This document shows, one piece after another, positions 5,338 through 6,079 of a stretch of DNA of 6,079 bases. Source of the stretch: JBFHNV01 sp965365655. GTDB lineage: Bacteria > Pseudomonadota > Gammaproteobacteria > HK1. The stretch spans positions 1-6,079 of the forward strand of contig CBDUCN010000309.1 in NCBI GenBank assembly GCA_965365655.1, read 5' to 3'. The notes under the pieces are model-generated. The model was not told where the DNA came from, did no database searches, and was given only the letters and a program-made list of their open reading frames with translations. The first letter of the stretch is position 1. Each line of letters opens with the position of its first letter. A program made the position numbers and the translations under genes.

Positions 5338-6057
5338 TCAGCCGAAGCGCAGGAACAGGATGCGGTCGAAGGAGCGCAGCTCGCGGATCAGGTTCACCAC
5401 CGCGGTCGCGTCCTCGCGGTCCAGGGCCCGGAACATGGTCTCGCGGCCCGCGAGCATGCCGTCGACCAGGCGCCGGAACTCGTCGTCCTCGCGCACCTCG
5501 GGCGGCGCCTCGCCGTCGCAGCGCTGCACCGCGTACTCCAGCACCGCGGTCCTGGCCTTGACGTCGTTGATCTGCGCCCGGTCGGTGAAGTCCAGCGGCG
5601 TGCGCCGGTAGTGGTACAGCGCGTCCATCGCCGCGTTCACCTCGTCCACGCAGTCGGAGAACACGCGCACGCCGGCGCGGCGGCGCATCGCGGCGAGGGT
5701 GCCGCGCACGGGCTCGAGCGCCGCGGCGGCGGCCTCGGCGTCGCCCGCGGCCGCGGCCTCGGCCGCGGCGTCGGCGCTATGGCCGATGGCCGCGAGTGTC
5801 GCGGCGAAGTCCGTCTCGTCGGCGTACGCGTCCGGCGGGGCCGCCGCGTAGCGCGCCTCGAGCGCGCTCCAGCGCTCGCGCATCTGCTCGAGCTCGAAGC
5901 CCGCGACCATCGCGTTGCCCGTGCGCAGGTAGAACACCGCGCTGCGGTACGGGGCGTACGCCTGTGCAAGCGCGTCGTGGAAGCGAGACAGCTCGCTCGC
6001 CTGCGCCGCGCCCGCGCCCAGCAGCAGCGCGGCGGCGAGCAGCCGGCGCGCGCTCAT
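5338..6057 (-). CDS. Exported all-helical protein of unknown function, with internal duplication
   Basis: I do not recognise a named family. The 239-residue product starts with a clear Sec signal peptide (MSARRLLAAALLLGAGAAQA, cleavage near residue 20), so it is likely periplasmic. The rest reads as amphipathic helices. Two units look alike: roughly residues 24-130 and 136-239. Each has APP followed by an acidic stretch ending in Phe (F84, F194), a helix, then a GDA/EDA turn (105-107, 215-217) and a final helix with V-R or L-R (117-118, 227-228). This helix order and the GD turn resemble cytochrome c' or c556, but the CxxCH haem site is absent: the equivalent positions read LAAMR (121-125) and DRILF (231-235). 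Two cysteines, C136 and C180, could form a disulfide. The central part (residues 97-113) is alanine-rich. It lies tail to tail with the Sox cluster, so a role in sulfur oxidation is only suggested by proximity. Confidence 0.72.
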   Translation of the reverse strand: MSARRLLAAALLLGAGAAQASELSRFHDALAQAYAPYRSAVFYLRTGNAMVAGFELEQMRERWSALEARYAAAPPDAYADETDFAATLAAIGHSADAAAEAAAAGDAEAAAAALEPVRGTLAAMRRRAGVRVFSDCVDEVNAAMDALYHYRRTPLDFTDRAQINDVKARTAVLEYAVQRCDGEAPPEVREDDEFRRLVDGMLAGRETMFRALDREDATAVVNLIRELRSFDRILFLRFG

Positions 6058-6079
6058 GGCCGCGCCTCGCGCACCGCGT
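6054..6079 (-). CDS. Possible 3' end of an upstream minus-strand gene
   Basis: Reading the minus strand from the right edge, one frame gives AVREARP and then a TGA at 6056-6054. That TGA overlaps the ATG of the helical protein gene as ATGA. Four-base overlaps of this kind are common between co-transcribed genes and would imply translational coupling. Only seven codons are visible, so this rests on the overlap and on G/C in most third positions; it may be chance. Confidence 0.3.

Noticed and set aside
4493..5611. Plus-strand frame running from the CcdA-type gene through the spacer
   Set aside because: The product is a run of Arg, Ala and Gly, it overlaps two better-supported genes, and it has no family motif.
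5700..5770. GCC/GCG-rich repetitive stretch as a DNA repeat element
   Set aside because: It encodes the alanine-rich helix of the minus-strand protein and has no regular repeat unit.
1..6079. tRNA, rRNA, CRISPR array, insertion sequence or attachment site
   Set aside because: I saw no cloverleaf, no spaced direct-repeat array, no transposase motifs and no terminal inverted repeats. The window reads as ordinary chromosomal operon DNA.

Overview
The window is a GC-rich proteobacterial chromosome segment. By eye most third codon positions are G or C. It carries a compact thiosulfate-oxidation (Sox) locus. Gene content and order fit a beta- or gammaproteobacterial sulfur oxidiser, but I cannot fix the lineage from sequence reading alone.

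Layout. (1) 1-320 (+): C-terminal part of a SoxS-type periplasmic thioredoxin, cut by the left edge. (2) 321-485: intergenic control region with a good sigma70-type promoter embedded in repeated TATAT(T)CG elements, then an untranslated leader. (3) 486-2613 (+): soxX, soxY, soxZ and soxA, tightly packed with strong ribosome-binding sites. (4) 2646-2682: an almost textbook intrinsic terminator inside the cluster. (5) 2709-4394 (+): soxB. (6) 4428-5171 (+): a short CcdA/SoxV-type membrane thiol transporter. (7) 5172-5337: convergent intergenic spacer with GC-rich hairpins. (8) 5338-6057 (-): an unrecognised exported all-helical protein. It appears to be built from two copies of a cytochrome c'-like helix unit without any haem-binding motif. 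A possible upstream gene on the minus strand overlaps its start at the right edge.

How the genes work together. SoxAX (dihaem SoxA plus monohaem SoxX) attaches thiosulfate oxidatively to the C-terminal Gly-Gly-Cys-Gly-Gly arm of SoxY, carried by the SoxYZ heterodimer. SoxB hydrolyses the terminal sulfone as sulfate. CcdA/SoxV moves reducing equivalents from the cytoplasm outward, and a SoxS-type thioredoxin keeps the SoxY cysteine in its active state. No soxCD (sulfane dehydrogenase) lies in the window. If it is absent from the genome, the sulfane sulfur would need another route, such as sulfur globules, reverse Dsr or sHdr.

The core genes are a well-known system. The less ordinary parts are the terminator splitting soxXYZA from soxB-ccdA, the promoter and operator-like repeats before soxX, and the duplicated haem-less helical protein facing the cluster.
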